The notes beneath the pieces were generated by a model. It did no database searches. It had not been told where the DNA came from and saw only the letters and a program-made list of their open reading frames with translations. Position numbers and translations under genes: made by a program. DNA of 64,000 bases from Erinaceus europaeus (Eukaryota; Chordata; Mammalia; Eulipotyphla; Erinaceidae): the NCBI RefSeq assembly GCF_950295315.1, contig NC_080175.1, positions 85,625,566-85,689,565 of the forward strand, read 5' to 3'. Shown piece by piece: positions 1 through 9,387 of this stretch (the first letter of the stretch is position 1; every line of letters begins with the position of its first letter).

Positions 1-282
1 GTTAAGAGGGATTATGCTCAGTACTGGGATTCAGTCTGATTTGGTATCCTCTTGAACTGTCCATCCTTTGGGAATCTTCCAATAGGTAGTCAATACTTGG
101 GCAAAATCTCTTTCTTGAAAGGGTGTTTCCCAACAGGACCCCTAATTTGAGTTTAGGGACTCCTCTGAGCCACTTAGATTTACAGAATGGAAGCTGCATC
201 AAAACAAGCATTTCTGACAGAAAACTTCTTACAGTGTTGTTTTGATGTATTTAAAAAATTTATTTATTTTAATTTCTTTTAA
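1..282. other. No recognisable feature
   Basis: No repeat family, exon or regulatory element could be recognised here. The short open frame on the minus strand has no visible domain. Confidence 0.4.
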
Positions 283-517
283 TATTGGGGATTAATGTTT
301 TACAGTGAATCCAACTGCTGGTTCCTCCAGCCTAGGTCCTCCTCCACTATCATGTCCTAGGACTTTGAAGCACCATGCCCCATCCCTAACCTCTTTACTT
401 TGGTGCAGTATAAAACCCAGTCCAAGTTCTTTGTGTTTCTCCTTTCTGTTCTTATTTCTCAACTTCTGTCCATGAGTGAGATTATCCCATCCATATATAT
501 ACTTCTCTTTCTGGCTT

Positions 518-850
518 CTTCTTCTAGCGTTTGCCCTTCTTCCGTAGCCAGTCAACAGCGTCAGGTTGAGCCTGATGTAAAGTTTCGAGACCTCCTTTGA
601 ATCTGGAGAGGTGGCAGTCGTTGACTATGTGGGTCATCGTCTGTCTGGAGCCGCAGGGGCAGTTCGGGTCGTCTCTGGCTCCCCAGCGATGGAACGTAGG
701 CGCACCGGCCATGGCCTGTTGGATAACGATTGAGGAGGGCCCGATCATAACGTGCTAGGTCAAAGCCATGTTGACGCTTGCAGGGGTCTGTGATGAGGTG
801 TTTGTTCTTTACCTCAGCTGACTGCCAACTCTGTTTCCAAGAGACTGGAA
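518..850 (-). mobile_element. Vingi/Ingi-like non-LTR retrotransposon, 5'-truncated
   Basis: A 333-bp insertion bounded by the 7-bp direct repeat CTGGCTT (511-517 and 851-857), which reads as AAGCCAG on the element's strand. It contains the C-terminal part of a reverse transcriptase ORF and ends a few bases after the stop codon in a short AAG run, unlike the poly-A ends of the L1s here. Vingi elements (Ingi-related, lacking RNase H) are described in hedgehogs and, among sequenced mammals, only there. The assignment rests on the type of protein motif plus the host, so the class is firm and the exact family is inferred. It is a dead, 5'-truncated copy. Confidence 0.75.
524..848 (-). pseudogene. 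C-terminal end of a Vingi-like reverse transcriptase ORF (frameshifted)
   Basis: About 105 codons in two frames. The upstream part, from 848 down to about 700, has the FDLARYDRALLNRY...GHGRC block typical of the region after the RT domain in Jockey/Ingi-type elements. The downstream part, about 700 to 524, has the Cys/His motif NCPCGSRQTMTHIVNDC followed by a GGLETLHQ...AVDWL ending and a TAG stop. The two blocks belong to one ancestral protein but lie in different frames, so a frameshift falls near 690-703. The endonuclease and RT catalytic domains are absent through 5' truncation. Confidence 0.78.
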
Positions 851-938
851 CTGGCTTATCTCACTTAACATGATTCCTTCAAGCTCCATGGGGTTATTGT
901 GAGCTACCCCAGATTCCAAATGCCTTTTACAATCAGGT

Positions 939-1070
939 GTTTTTTTTTTTTTTTTTTTTTTTATCAGAGCACTGTTTAGCTCTGGTTTATGGTGGTGCAG
1001 GGGATTGAACCTGGGGCTTTGTAGCATGAGTGTCACTTTGCATAACTATTATGCTATCTACCCTCCGCCC
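939..1070 (-). mobile_element. SINE-C, antisense
   Basis: Flanked by a perfect 11-bp TSD, TACAATCAGGT, at 928-938 and 1071-1081. It starts with a T-run (the A-tail of the minus-strand element), then 'agagcactgtttagctctgg', and ends with the tRNA-like head, in which 'ggattgaacctgg' is the B-box complement. Confidence 0.88.
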
Positions 1071-1262
1071 TACAATCAGGTTTTGTAATGAAAACACAGA
1101 GCACTTTAATCAGTAGTTTATACTATGAATAGGGTAGATCGGTACAGTTGTGTAATACTGCTGACTGTACAAAATATCTTAAGAATTGGGGAAAACTAAG
1201 CAAGAAGACAACTGGAGAGTTTGTCCTCTGACACTACTTTTTTTCCCTCCCGCTATTTTTAC

Positions 1263-1392
1263 TTAATTTTTTATTTATAAAAAGAAAACACTGACAAAAA
1301 CCATAGGATAAGAGGGGTACAACTCTACACAATTCCAACCACCAGAACTCCGTATTCCATCTCCTCTTTTGATAGCTTTCCTATTCTTTAAT
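1263..1392 (-). mobile_element. Family R 3' end, antisense
   Basis: T-rich start, then 'aggggtacaactctacacaa', 'accaccagaactccgtat' and 'gatagctttcctattcttta'. This is the shared last ~130 bp of family R. No TSD was resolved. Confidence 0.75.
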
Positions 1393-1696
1393 CAACACTA
1401 CATTTTTATTAACATTCAAAATTAGCAGTAGGAGTTGAAAGATAATTACCAAGTGACTTCATTCATATATGGACTATAAAAAACCAAAGCAAAAAAAAAA
1501 AAACCCTAACAAACAAAAGCTGGTAAAAGACTACAAAATTAAGTTTTGGCTTCTCTGAAAATATGGTCAGCAGAAGGTAAGAAGAAGTTGGGAAAGGAGG
1601 AATATATAGACAATCTATTATTATCTAAAATAAACCAGTTACTTTTTTTCCCCATGAATTTATTTCTCTGTGTTCAAGCCATATGATTTAAAATAT
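1393..1696. other. AT-rich sequence, nothing recognised
   Basis: AT-rich, with an A-run near 1490. No repeat family or coding signal could be assigned. Confidence 0.35.
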
Positions 1697-1704
1697 CATT
1701 AGCT

Positions 1705-1920
1705 GGGAGTCAGGCGGTAGCACAGTGGGTTAAGTGCACATGATGGGGGCTCCCACCTGCAGGGGAGTCGCCTCACAGGCGGTGAAGCAGGTCTACAGGT
1801 GTCTGTCTTTCCCCCTCTCTGTCTTCCCCTCCTCTCTCCATTTCTCTCTGTCCTACCGAACGACAACAATAATAATAATAACAACAATAAAACAAGGGCA
1901 ACAAAATAAATATTAAAAAA
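1705..1920 (+). mobile_element. SINE-B
   Basis: Starts 'gggagtcaggcggtagcaca'. The tRNA-like B box is deleted, because the head runs straight into 'gggggctcccacctgcaggg'. The end is (CAA/AAT)n-rich. The probable TSD is TCATTAGCT / TCATTAACT (1696-1704, 1922-1930). Confidence 0.85.
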
Positions 1921-2096
1921 GTCATTAACTTTTTAGTCCTAGTAATTAAAACTATAATTATTCAATTCAGTAAGCAATATTATCAATACTTTGTCAGTAG
2001 AAAAGGATTTTAATTTCAAAATTAAATGTGAGAAAATAATTTGGCAAAGTATTAACCTATTTAATTTTTATGATTTCTTGTTTGCTAAACTTGACT

Positions 2097-2310
2097 GGGG
2101 GCCAGGCAGTGGCACACCTGAGTAAGCACACACATTACAGTGTTCAAGGACCTGGGTTCAAGCACTGATCCCACCTGCAGGAGAAAGCTTCACGAATGGT
2201 GAAGCAGGGTTGCAGGTGTCTCGCTGTCTCTTTCTTTCTATTTCCCCCACCCCTTTCAATTTCTCTCTGTCTCTGTCTAGTAATAAATAAATAGAAATAT
2301 TTTTAAAAAG
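2097..2310 (+). mobile_element. SINE-A
   Basis: Begins 'gggggccaggcagtggcaca', has a tRNA-like B box 'gggttcaagca', a 'ggagaaagcttcacgaatgg' middle, a pyrimidine-rich stretch and an A/T-rich tail. Moderately diverged. Confidence 0.85.
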
Positions 2311-2591
2311 ACTTTAAAATTTGTTTTTTATGAAACAAGTCAGTGTGATACCAGTACAGAAAGACAACAAACAAATTTTATAAGATGCTACATGTTAGCA
2401 TTTTAACAAATGATAGTTACAGAAAAACAACTGTGATAAGATGATTTACAACATTGGTCTTTGTCATTTTCCCCTTGAACTATGCATTAAGAATACTTTT
2501 TTGAAAGTGATAATTTGAACACTTTTCCTTTCTATTATAAAATAAACAAGCAAACAACTCCTCCTCCCCAAATGTATAGTTCAACAAATTT

Positions 2592-2813
2592 CTTTTTTTT
2601 TAATGTTTGTATTATCTTTATTTATTTATTGGATAGAGACAGCCAGAGATTGAGAGAAAAGGATAGATAGAGAGGAAGAGAGACAGAGAGACACCTGCAA
2701 TACTGCTTTACCATTTGTAAAACTTTCTCCTTGCAGGTGGGAACTGGGGACTTGAACCCAGGTCCTTGTTCATTGTAGCATGTGTGCTCAACAGGTGCAC
2801 CACCACTCGGCCC
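2592..2813 (-). mobile_element. SINE-A, antisense
   Basis: Perfect 11-bp TSD TCAACAAATTT at 2581-2591 and 2814-2824. The body has 'ggatagagacagccagagat' at one end and 'gtgcaccaccactcggcccc' at the other. Confidence 0.9.
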
Positions 2814-2849
2814 CTCAACAAATTTTTTAAAGTGAGTACTGCTGTAACC

Positions 2850-3110
2850 ATCATCCAGATCAAGAAATAATGTCCTTAATGGGGTTGTGTGGTGTAGAAC
2901 TGTACCCTGTAATCTAACAATCACATAAACCACTATTAATCACAAATATGCAAAAACTCGAGTCAGCCTATAACTCCAGAAACTCACCTGTGTTCCTGAT
3001 CCCAACTATTATCCTTATTCTCCCACCAACCATAACCATTTCCTTGACTGCCATAGACATCACATCCTTGTGTTATTTTTATAGTATACCCCTAGGCAGC
3101 ACTGTTTAGT
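2850..3110. repeat. Possible ancient L1-derived segment
   Basis: The phrases 'taaccatcatccagatcaag' and 'aaccataaccatttccttga' resemble old L1-derived mammalian repeats. The match is from memory of the general pattern, so family and strand are uncertain. Confidence 0.3.
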
Positions 3111-3124
3111 TTTTACACATTTTA

Positions 3125-3256
3125 CTATTTTTTTCTTTATTGGGGGATTGTTTTACATTTGACAGTAAATACAATAGTTTGTACATGCCTAACATTTCCC
3201 AGTTTTCCACATAAAATACCACCCCCACTAGGTCCTCTGCCATCATGTTCGAGTAG
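3125..3256 (-). mobile_element. L1 3' end, antisense, 132 bp
   Basis: Flanked by a perfect 10-bp TSD ACACATTTTA (3115-3124, 3257-3266). It holds only the L1 3' UTR: 'attgggggattgttttacat', 'gtttgtacatgcctaacatt', 'cccccactaggtcctctgcc'. Extreme 5' truncation. Confidence 0.85.
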
Positions 3257-3266
3257 ACACATTTTA

Positions 3267-3694
3267 TTTGAAAGCTTATAAAACATGCTACCTGGTGCCA
3301 GTTTCTCAAAAGGAAAATTGGAATGACAGTTTCTATTTTTGACATTCAGACTTCAGAAATTTTTTTTTTAAATTTGCAATTTCAGAGTTGTTGGTGTTCC
3401 TTTGTCTCAGGGAGCTCTACTTGTTCTTACTTGCACCCGTCCAACTAGGCATCGAGTTATCACAGAGCTATTTTTTATTTATATATTAATTTATCTAACC
3501 TTGTATTGTCATCCGCTCATTAATCTACCCATTACTCCGAATTATCAGTGCATTGCTGGACACTTAATCTGTGCCAGGCTTATATTGTTGGAAAGACACA
3601 CAGTTCATTCAGTTATAACATAGTTATGTATAATAAAACAGGATGCATGAAATTATATGCATCACAGATTTGGCTGGGGTAGACTAAAGACGTT
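3267..3694. other. No assignable feature
   Basis: AT-rich. The phrase 'aatctgtgccaggctta' near 3570 recalls a MIR/L2 3' core but is too short to call. Confidence 0.3.
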
Positions 3695-3909
3695 TCTTTT
3701 TTTATTTTATTTATTTATTTATTTATTATTGGGTAGAGACAGAGAAAAGTTGAGAAGGGAGGGGGAGGTGGGGAGGGAAAGAGTGACACCTGCAGCCCAA
3801 CTTTACCACTCTTGAAGCTTTCCCCCTTCAGGGGGGACCAGAAGCTTGAACGCAGGTCCTTATGCACTGTAATGTGTGAGCTTAACCAAGCGTGCCATCG
3901 CCTGGCCCC
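3695..3909 (-). mobile_element. SINE-A, antisense
   Basis: T/A-rich start with an ATTT run, then 'ttgggtagagacagagaaaa', a purine-rich stretch, 'ctttaccactcttgaagctt', and the head 'gtgccatcgcctggcccc'. No clear TSD. Confidence 0.85.
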
Positions 3910-4189
3910 GACTGGGCACATTTCTAATAAGAGAAACTAATGAAAGTTTCAGGGTAGCGTGGGAAGATAAATTGTGCAGGAACGTGAAAGGGCATGAAGA
4001 GAAAAAATGTGTTGCTTCTATGAAAGTCCGTATGTCTGTGTTCAGTAAGAGACAGAAAGAATAGGAAGTGAGACTGAAAAATAGATGCCATGGGGTAACA
4101 CACAGCTATGTATATCATAGTGGGTATTACTGAATCAAGTTAATTTTTTTATAATGACTAAATAGTGCTTTATAAGACTATACGTTAAT

Positions 4190-4455
4190 AGGAGTGTATA
4201 TTAATACCATTCCCAGCATCAAAGGTCTGTGTCCCTACCCCACCTGCTTATAGTGAAGCTGAAAAATCTACTCTCATCCTCCACTCAGAGGTTTTTACTC
4301 TGGTGCTCTACTCCAAATTCAGTCAAGTTCTGCTTTGAATTTCCCTTTCTGTTCTTCTTTCTCAACTTCTGTTTATGAGTGGGATCATCCCGTACTTGTC
4401 TTTGTCTTTCTGACTTAGCTCACTTAACATAATTTCTTCTAGCTCCATCCAATTA
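4190..4455 (-). mobile_element. L1 3' end, antisense
   Basis: Reads antisense through an L1 3' UTR into the end of ORF2: 'tttactctggtgctctactc', 'tctcaacttctgtttatgag', 'ctgacttagctcacttaaca', 'ttcttctagctccatcca'. The same order occurs at 38.5-38.7 kb. Confidence 0.75.
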
Positions 4456-4798
4456 CTGAATTAAGTTAAATTGTTATAGCAAGGAAATCAGTTAAGAAGC
4501 ACAAAATTAATATTTTACCACATCAATATATACATTATGAATCTGAAAGTGATTTTCAGCTTTTATTGTCATGCAAAACCCAATGATCTCTTCTGGCTGA
4601 CAAAGTTGACTACTATATTATCTGGTAATTAACAAAGTCATATATATTTTTTAGGGAAGGGAGAATTACTTTTGTAATTTCACACACAGTTTATATGCTA
4701 AACTGAGAAACTAAAGTAGTTAAAAATATCTGAATATTGGGCCAAAATGACTAACTAATGACTATGCCTTTGGAGATGGATTACAGGGTACTTCTGCA

Positions 4799-4900
4799 CT
4801 TTCAAAAACTTTATTGGGGGAAGGGAGGTTAATAGGTTACAGTACAGTTGTTGACACAAAGGTCCAATTTCTCATCTGCCTGCATTAGGTAAGGGGCAGT
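4799..4900 (-). mobile_element. Possible L1 3' UTR fragment, antisense
   Basis: The phrase 'gggaggttaataggttacag' followed by 'ttgttgacacaaaggtcc' parallels the antisense L1 end at 40.22-40.26 kb, where the order is 'ggattaatgatttacaataa' then 'ttgttgacac'. Short and diverged. Confidence 0.45.
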
Positions 4901-4975
4901 TAAAAAATGTATCAGCCATACTTACAGATATTTTAAAACACACTGGAGAATGTTCTCCTATATTTATAATGAACC

Positions 4976-5163
4976 ACATTTAACTTTTAAAAGATTTGTG
5001 TTTAATGTGTGAGAGAGATGGGTGGGAGATAGAATATGTAAGCAGAGACACATGAGAGAGAACCAGGGCAAGGCTCTGGGATATATGGGGTCTAGGACTG
5101 AACTTGGGACATCATGTGTAGAATTCTTGGGCTCCATCACTGAACCACCTCTCTGACTACCAG
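4976..5163 (-). mobile_element. SINE-D-like old tRNA SINE, antisense
   Basis: 'taaaagatttgtgtttaatg', then a purine-rich 'gagagaaccaggg', then 'ggactgaacttgggacatca', the complement of a tRNA B box, and 'ccatcactgaaccacctc'. Diverged. Confidence 0.55.
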
Positions 5164-5399
5164 CCACATTTGACTTAATACGGTCATGTATTTACTAGTT
5201 CACTCTTGTTCCTCAAAGTTTGGTTTTGTACACACAGTACTAATGAACTTAGTCAAGCTGTTCATTTTCTTTTTGTTTATTTCAGTGATTCACACTAGGA
5301 TTTTAAATTACACAAAAGAGATTTAGAGAAATTCATTTAAGTATACAGCTGAAAATATATTTAATTTTAAACCTTACTTATGAAAAGTTTATTATTATT

Positions 5400-6720
5400 G
5401 AGATCAGCTAACCTTGTCTGACAAAGTAAGGGCTACAAAAGACAGATGAGGGCAAGAGACTTGCATATCTTAATGATGGCTCTTTTGGTCACTACCAGGC
5501 CACCCCATCTTCCAGGACCCTAATCAGAGAGTCCTGGGATTTCTACACAGATATGATGGGACTAGACCTCTAACAGGTCCCTTTTTACTGTCATTGTTCA
5601 TCTCCATCAGGAACAACATAGTTTGTATTGCACCAAATTAAAAGACTCTTGGGTTGGGGGGGGAGGGTTCAAGTCCTGGGTCATGATGGCAGAGGAGGAC
5701 CTAGTGGGGGCTGAATTATTATGTGGAAAACTGGGAAGTTTATGCCTGTATAGACTATTTTTTTTTTTACACTGTTGATTGTAAACCATTAATCCTCCAA
5801 TAAGGAAATTTAAAAAATAAAAAAAAAGGAATAATATAGTGGACCCTCTTGTGGCCTCTACAGGACCTTGCCCTCAATGTGGATCAACAATGGTGGGGAC
5901 TGCCCCATTCTCTGAGGGAGGCTGGGTCAACATACTCTGCCACTTGAGGAAGACAAGTCCTGCAATGAGTGCAGCCTAGGATGTTCCTAGCTGTGACCAC
6001 AGAATGCCAGCTCAGACCTACAGGATTGCAAATGTTACACAGGCTCCTGTGCTGAATATGGGCCCTGGATCAAATCGATAGGGCTTTATAGTTAACGATA
6101 TTTATATACTTTCTCCGTATTTGGCTACTCTCTGCCCTGATTCAGCTTTCTAGTCCTATTTCCACCTCTGACACTAGCTCCCCAGACAATACCTTTAGTC
6201 TACTTTCATGTTAGTTTCTGGGCTCAAGCAAAAATTAGTAATATACCTAAAATAGACCTACTAGCTTTTTCCATAATGGAGAGCCCAAATCTCAACTGCT
6301 CTATTCTTGCCTTTAGGTTCCTGATTCTTAAACACTTTGTTCTGCTTTATATCTTAATGCATTTTCAGCCACTGAGTTGCAGATGCTACCATGAGGGCAC
6401 CTTACTTCCCTGGGCAGAGGACCTCACCAATGTTTCCTGAAATCCCATGTGCCCAGAGCCTTGCCCCACTAGGGGAAGATAGGAACAGGCTGGGAGTATG
6501 GGCCCATCTGCCAATGCGCATGTCCAGTGGAGAAACAATTAAAGAAGCCAGACCTTCCACCTTCTGAACCCCATAATGATCCTGGCTCCATGTTCCCAGA
6601 GGGATAAAGAATAGGAAAGCTTCCAATGGAGGGGGTGGAATACAGAATTCTGGTGGTGGGGATTGTACCTCTCTTATTCTATGGTCTTGTTGCTCATTAT
6701 TAAATCAATAATGAAAAAAA
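5400..6720 (+). mobile_element. Family R, long copy with an L1 inserted in it
   Basis: One of the two longest family R copies here. Its order matches the antisense copy at 36.1-37.5 kb: 'agctaaccttgtc' start, 'ggtcactaccaggccacccc', 'gaccttgccctcaa', 'ggctcctgtgctgaatatgg', 'tgccctgattcagctttcta', 'gccagaccttccaccttctg', 'cagagggataaagaatagga', and an A-rich 3' end. An L1 3' end at 5622-5827 splits it, leaving about 1.1 kb of R sequence. No long frame suggests a protein, so it looks non-autonomous. Confidence 0.75.
5622..5827 (+). mobile_element. L1 3' end nested in family R
   Basis: A 206-bp piece from 'attgcaccaaattaaaagac' to 'gtaaaccattaatcctccaa' and an A-tail. Flanked by a 12-bp TSD with two transitions: GGAACAACATAG (5610-5621) and GGAATAATATAG (5828-5839). 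The antisense R copy at 37.3 kb shows the uninterrupted site, which confirms the insertion point. Confidence 0.85.
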
Positions 6721-7000
6721 AAAGCAGTACAATTGTTGATCAAACAACTGAAATAATAGCTATACTACAAAATATGTGTTACTTTGTCCAAGTAATGCAG
6801 ATCAAACTAAATATTCTTCTTTGTAATAGAGATGAAAACAAGAGTAAAAAAACAATAATACAATCTTACATTAATTGAAAGCATTGTATTTTTATAAGTA
6901 ATTTATTAACCAATATGATTTTATTAAAAAAAGATATTGCATTTGGATGTGCAACATTCTCTAATCTGGAGAGGTGACTGAGTGAATGGGTTGTTGAACT
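6721..7000. other. AT-rich sequence, nothing recognised
   Basis: Very AT-rich and without recognisable repeat or gene structure. Confidence 0.35.
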
Positions 7001-7010
7001 TGAATATGCT

Positions 7011-7169
7011 ATATATATTTTTAAAGGTTTTATTTATTTATTAATAAGAAAGTAGGAGAGAGAGAAAGAACCAGACATCATTTCGGTACATGTGCTGCCA
7101 GTGATTGAACTCAGGACCTCATTTTTGAGAGTCCAATGCTTTATTCACTGTGTCACCTTCCAGACCACA
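7011..7169 (-). mobile_element. SINE-D, antisense
   Basis: Perfect 10-bp TSD TGAATATGCT (7001-7010, 7170-7179). The antisense body reads 'gagagaaagaaccagacatc', 'gattgaactcaggacctcat', 'tgtgtcaccttccagaccac'. The same family recurs at 10.0-10.2 kb. Confidence 0.82.
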
Positions 7170-7199
7170 TGAATATGCTGTATTTTCTTTTTTTTAATT

Positions 7200-7275
7200 T
7201 AAAATTTAATTTTATGGTGGTCCTTGCACTTCGAGCCAGTGCTTAACCCACTGTGCTACTGCCCCAGCTCTCAGT
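7200..7275 (-). mobile_element. SINE-B head fragment, antisense
   Basis: 'ggtccttgcacttcgagcca' and 'gcttaacccactgtgctact' are the complement of the SINE-B tRNA-like head only; the rest of the SINE is absent. Confidence 0.55.
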
Positions 7276-7282
7276 TTTAATT

Positions 7283-7402
7283 TTAACCAGAGCACTGCTT
7301 AGCTCTGGCTTATGGTGGCATGGGGGATTGAGCCTGGGACATTAAAACCTCCGGAATAGAGTCTCTTTGCATAATCATTATGCTATCTTCCCCACCCGCT
7401 AT
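7283..7402 (-). mobile_element. SINE-C, antisense
   Basis: 'accagagcactgcttagctc', 'gggggattgagcctgggaca', 'ttgcataatcattatgctat', in the same order as the TSD-flanked copy at 939-1070. Confidence 0.8.
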
Positions 7403-7774
7403 ATTTTCTATGTAATTCACACCACACAAGATTTTAAGTTGAAAAGTAATGCTATGAAAAAAAGTATTACTATTTCTGTAATACTTACTATGTACTAGTG
7501 AGAATCATTTCAAATCAGCTTTTGTCCTACTGTTCAAGATGAGAACACTATCACAAAAGCTATAATTTGTACCTAGGTGTCTGACTTAGTAGCCTAAGTT
7601 GTTTCTGTTATGTTTTGTCACCTTCGTTACAATCATCAAGCAAGCAAGCATTTCAGTGGGTCTGGATATTAAAAAATGTTCACTGGAGATAGACATACTA
7701 AGTTGAGGAGATCTAGGTATTTAAACCTTCCAAGGAAAATGCCTACAAGAGAATTTAACTAGCTTTGGTTATTT
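7403..7774. other. No recognisable feature
   Basis: AT-rich sequence with no repeat family or exon that I can support. Confidence 0.35.
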
Positions 7775-7778
7775 CTTC

Positions 7779-7810
<32 letters not shown>

Positions 7811-7976
7811 CTTCTTCTTCTTCTTCTTCTTCTTCTTCTTCTTCTTCTTCTTCTTCTCCTTCTCCTTCTCCTTCTCCTTCTTCTTCTTCTCCTCTTCCTC
7901 CTCCTCCTCCTCCTTCTCCTTCTCCTCCTCCTCCTTCTCCTTCTGTTTCTCTTCCTCCTCCTCCTCCTTCTCCTTT
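7775..7976. repeat. TTC/CTT polypyrimidine microsatellite, about 200 bp
   Basis: About 80 bp of near-pure (TTC)n, then about 115 bp of interrupted TCC/TTC/CTCC units; the plus strand is almost purely pyrimidine. The long open frames on both strands (poly-Ser on plus, Lys/Glu-rich on minus) are a direct product of the repeat and not genes. Confidence 0.95.
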
Positions 7977-8002
7977 GTACTTTCTATTATAGTTGTCAAT
8001 GC

Positions 8003-8092
8003 TTTTTTTGTATTTATATTTTATGTAGTATCAGGGAATGAACCTTGGGCCTTGAGCATGAAAAATATCATTGAGTTATACCTCCCAGGCCC
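8003..8092 (-). mobile_element. tRNA-like SINE fragment, antisense
   Basis: 'tagtatcagggaatgaacct' and 'gagttatacctcccaggcc' look like the complement of a tRNA-derived head (B then A box). Diverged; closest to SINE-D in this window. Confidence 0.45.
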
Positions 8093-8304
8093 ACCTTTGT
8101 TGTTCTTCATTCTATATTATTACTATTCTATTATTATTTTTAAGAAAGAGGGGTGGGGAAAGCAGGCTCAGATGGACACAAGGGAGACAAAAGGGAAGAC
8201 AACAACCCAGTGTTGTACCATCCGTGACATTTCCCCAACTCTGTTTATGGTACTTCTCTGTGGTGTCAGAACTTGAATGGTGGGACTCATATACGATTAA
8301 GATG

Positions 8305-8435
8305 GGTGCTGAATTCTGTTACTGGTGCTTCACTACTTTGGAAAGAAAGAGATCAACTGGGAAATTCTATGCATACACAAACTATATTTTACTGTCAACT
8401 GTAAACCATTAATCCATTAATATAGAAATTAGAAA
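8305..8435 (+). mobile_element. L1 3' end fragment
   Basis: 'ctatgcatacacaaactata', 'tttactgtcaactgtaaacc', 'attaatccattaatatagaa' and an A-tail match the L1 3' terminus seen at 62.8 kb. Confidence 0.65.
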
Positions 8436-8438
8436 AAA

Positions 8439-8570
8439 AAAAGAGATGGAGATAGGGAGACACCATAGTAGTGAAGCTTCCTCTGCTGTGGTGGAGACTA
8501 GGTTTGAAACTGGGCTGTGTGCATTCAAAGCAGGTTCACTATCCAAGTGAGCTATTTTCCTACTTGACTC
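8439..8570 (-). mobile_element. SINE-E, antisense (old)
   Basis: 'agtagtgaagcttcctctgc', 'gactaggtttgaaactgggc', 'caggttcactatccaagtga'. The same order recurs at 33.6-33.74 kb, which defines the family within this window. Confidence 0.55.
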
Positions 8571-9104
8571 GCAACGCTTTTTAACAAAACCTTTGAAATA
8601 TAATTAAAAATGTGCCCCCAGATGATAAATATTTGATCCATTGTTTATTTTATCAGTGAGGTGACTGATCTCAATCAGTGGAGTTGAATTCACAGAGCTA
8701 CTGATGGGTCCTGATAAGAAACAAGAATGATGACATCAGTTATCGGGAGATGAGGTTACAACACTCAGGTGAGTTTGAAGCCGTTTTTCCCTTTTAGGGG
8801 AAGATAATGTCACATGAGAGAGTGAAAGTTGAATTGGAAGTTCAACAGGAACATCAGCTTGTCTTAAATCGCCTGTGTTTCCCCTTCCTCTTGTCATTGT
8901 ACAGTATTCAAAGACATTAGTAATGATAGTAAATTGTGCTGAGCTGGAAAATTCCTTGATATACTTATGTCTTAATAAATGAGACACCAAATTTGAGAGA
9001 CATGCCATAGATAACTGAATGGAGATTATAATAGATAATTTTATGGGCATTCTCCCATGACAAAAAGCTAAATGGATGGCATATATTGATAGACAACAAA
9101 GTAT
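8571..9104. other. No recognisable feature
   Basis: No repeat family or gene structure recognised. The 104-codon frame on the minus strand (8736-9050) has no domain I recognise and is probably chance. Confidence 0.35.
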
Positions 9105-9116
9105 TGATGAAGGGAT

Positions 9117-9379
9117 TTTTAAAAATTATTTATTTCCTTTTGTTGCCCTTATTGTTTTACTGTTGTAGTCATTGTTGCTGGATAAGAGAGAGAAATGGAG
9201 AAAGGAGGGGAAGACAGATGGGGGGAAAGAAAGACAGACACCTAAATTTAGACCTGCTTCACTGCTTGTGAAGAGACTCCCCTGCAGGTGGGGAGCCAGG
9301 GGCTCCAACCAGGATCCTTATGTCTGTCCTTGCGCTTTGCACCACATGCGCTTAACCCACTGCGCTACCCCCGACTCCC
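9117..9379 (-). mobile_element. SINE-B, antisense
   Basis: 'ccttttgttgcccttattgt' start, 'agagagaaatggagaaagga', 'cttcactgcttgtgaagaga', and head 'gcttaacccactgcgctacc'. The 7-bp TSD TGATGAA lies at 9105-9111 and 9380-9386. Confidence 0.87.
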
Positions 9380-9387
9380 TGATGAAA

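Larger units (their letters stand above)
283..890 (-). mobile_element. L1 3' end, split by a Vingi-like insertion
   Basis: Read on the minus strand this is the end of L1 ORF2 plus the 3' UTR: 'ggaatcatgttaagtgagat', then the 'acagaagttgag' stretch, and finally 'gtaaaacattaatccccaat' before an A-rich tail. The same 3' UTR is seen at 41.1-41.4 kb and 62.6-62.9 kb. The element is heavily 5'-truncated. It is interrupted at 518-850 by a different non-LTR element, so the L1 is the older of the two. Confidence 0.8.

Noticed and set aside
518..850. BovB (RTE) element
   Set aside because: The terminal Cys/His block and the ending right after the stop codon fit the Jockey/Ingi/Vingi type better, and hedgehogs are known to carry Vingi. 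This is not proved without a search.
518..850. Family R as an internally deleted Vingi derivative
   Set aside because: Its 3' end shares nothing with the Vingi-like end seen here and has an A-tail instead of AAG units. It is kept open only because the Vingi 5' part is not present in this window for comparison.
7765..7999. Poly-serine (plus) and Lys/Glu-rich (minus) proteins
   Set aside because: Both are translations of the TTC/TCC microsatellite.
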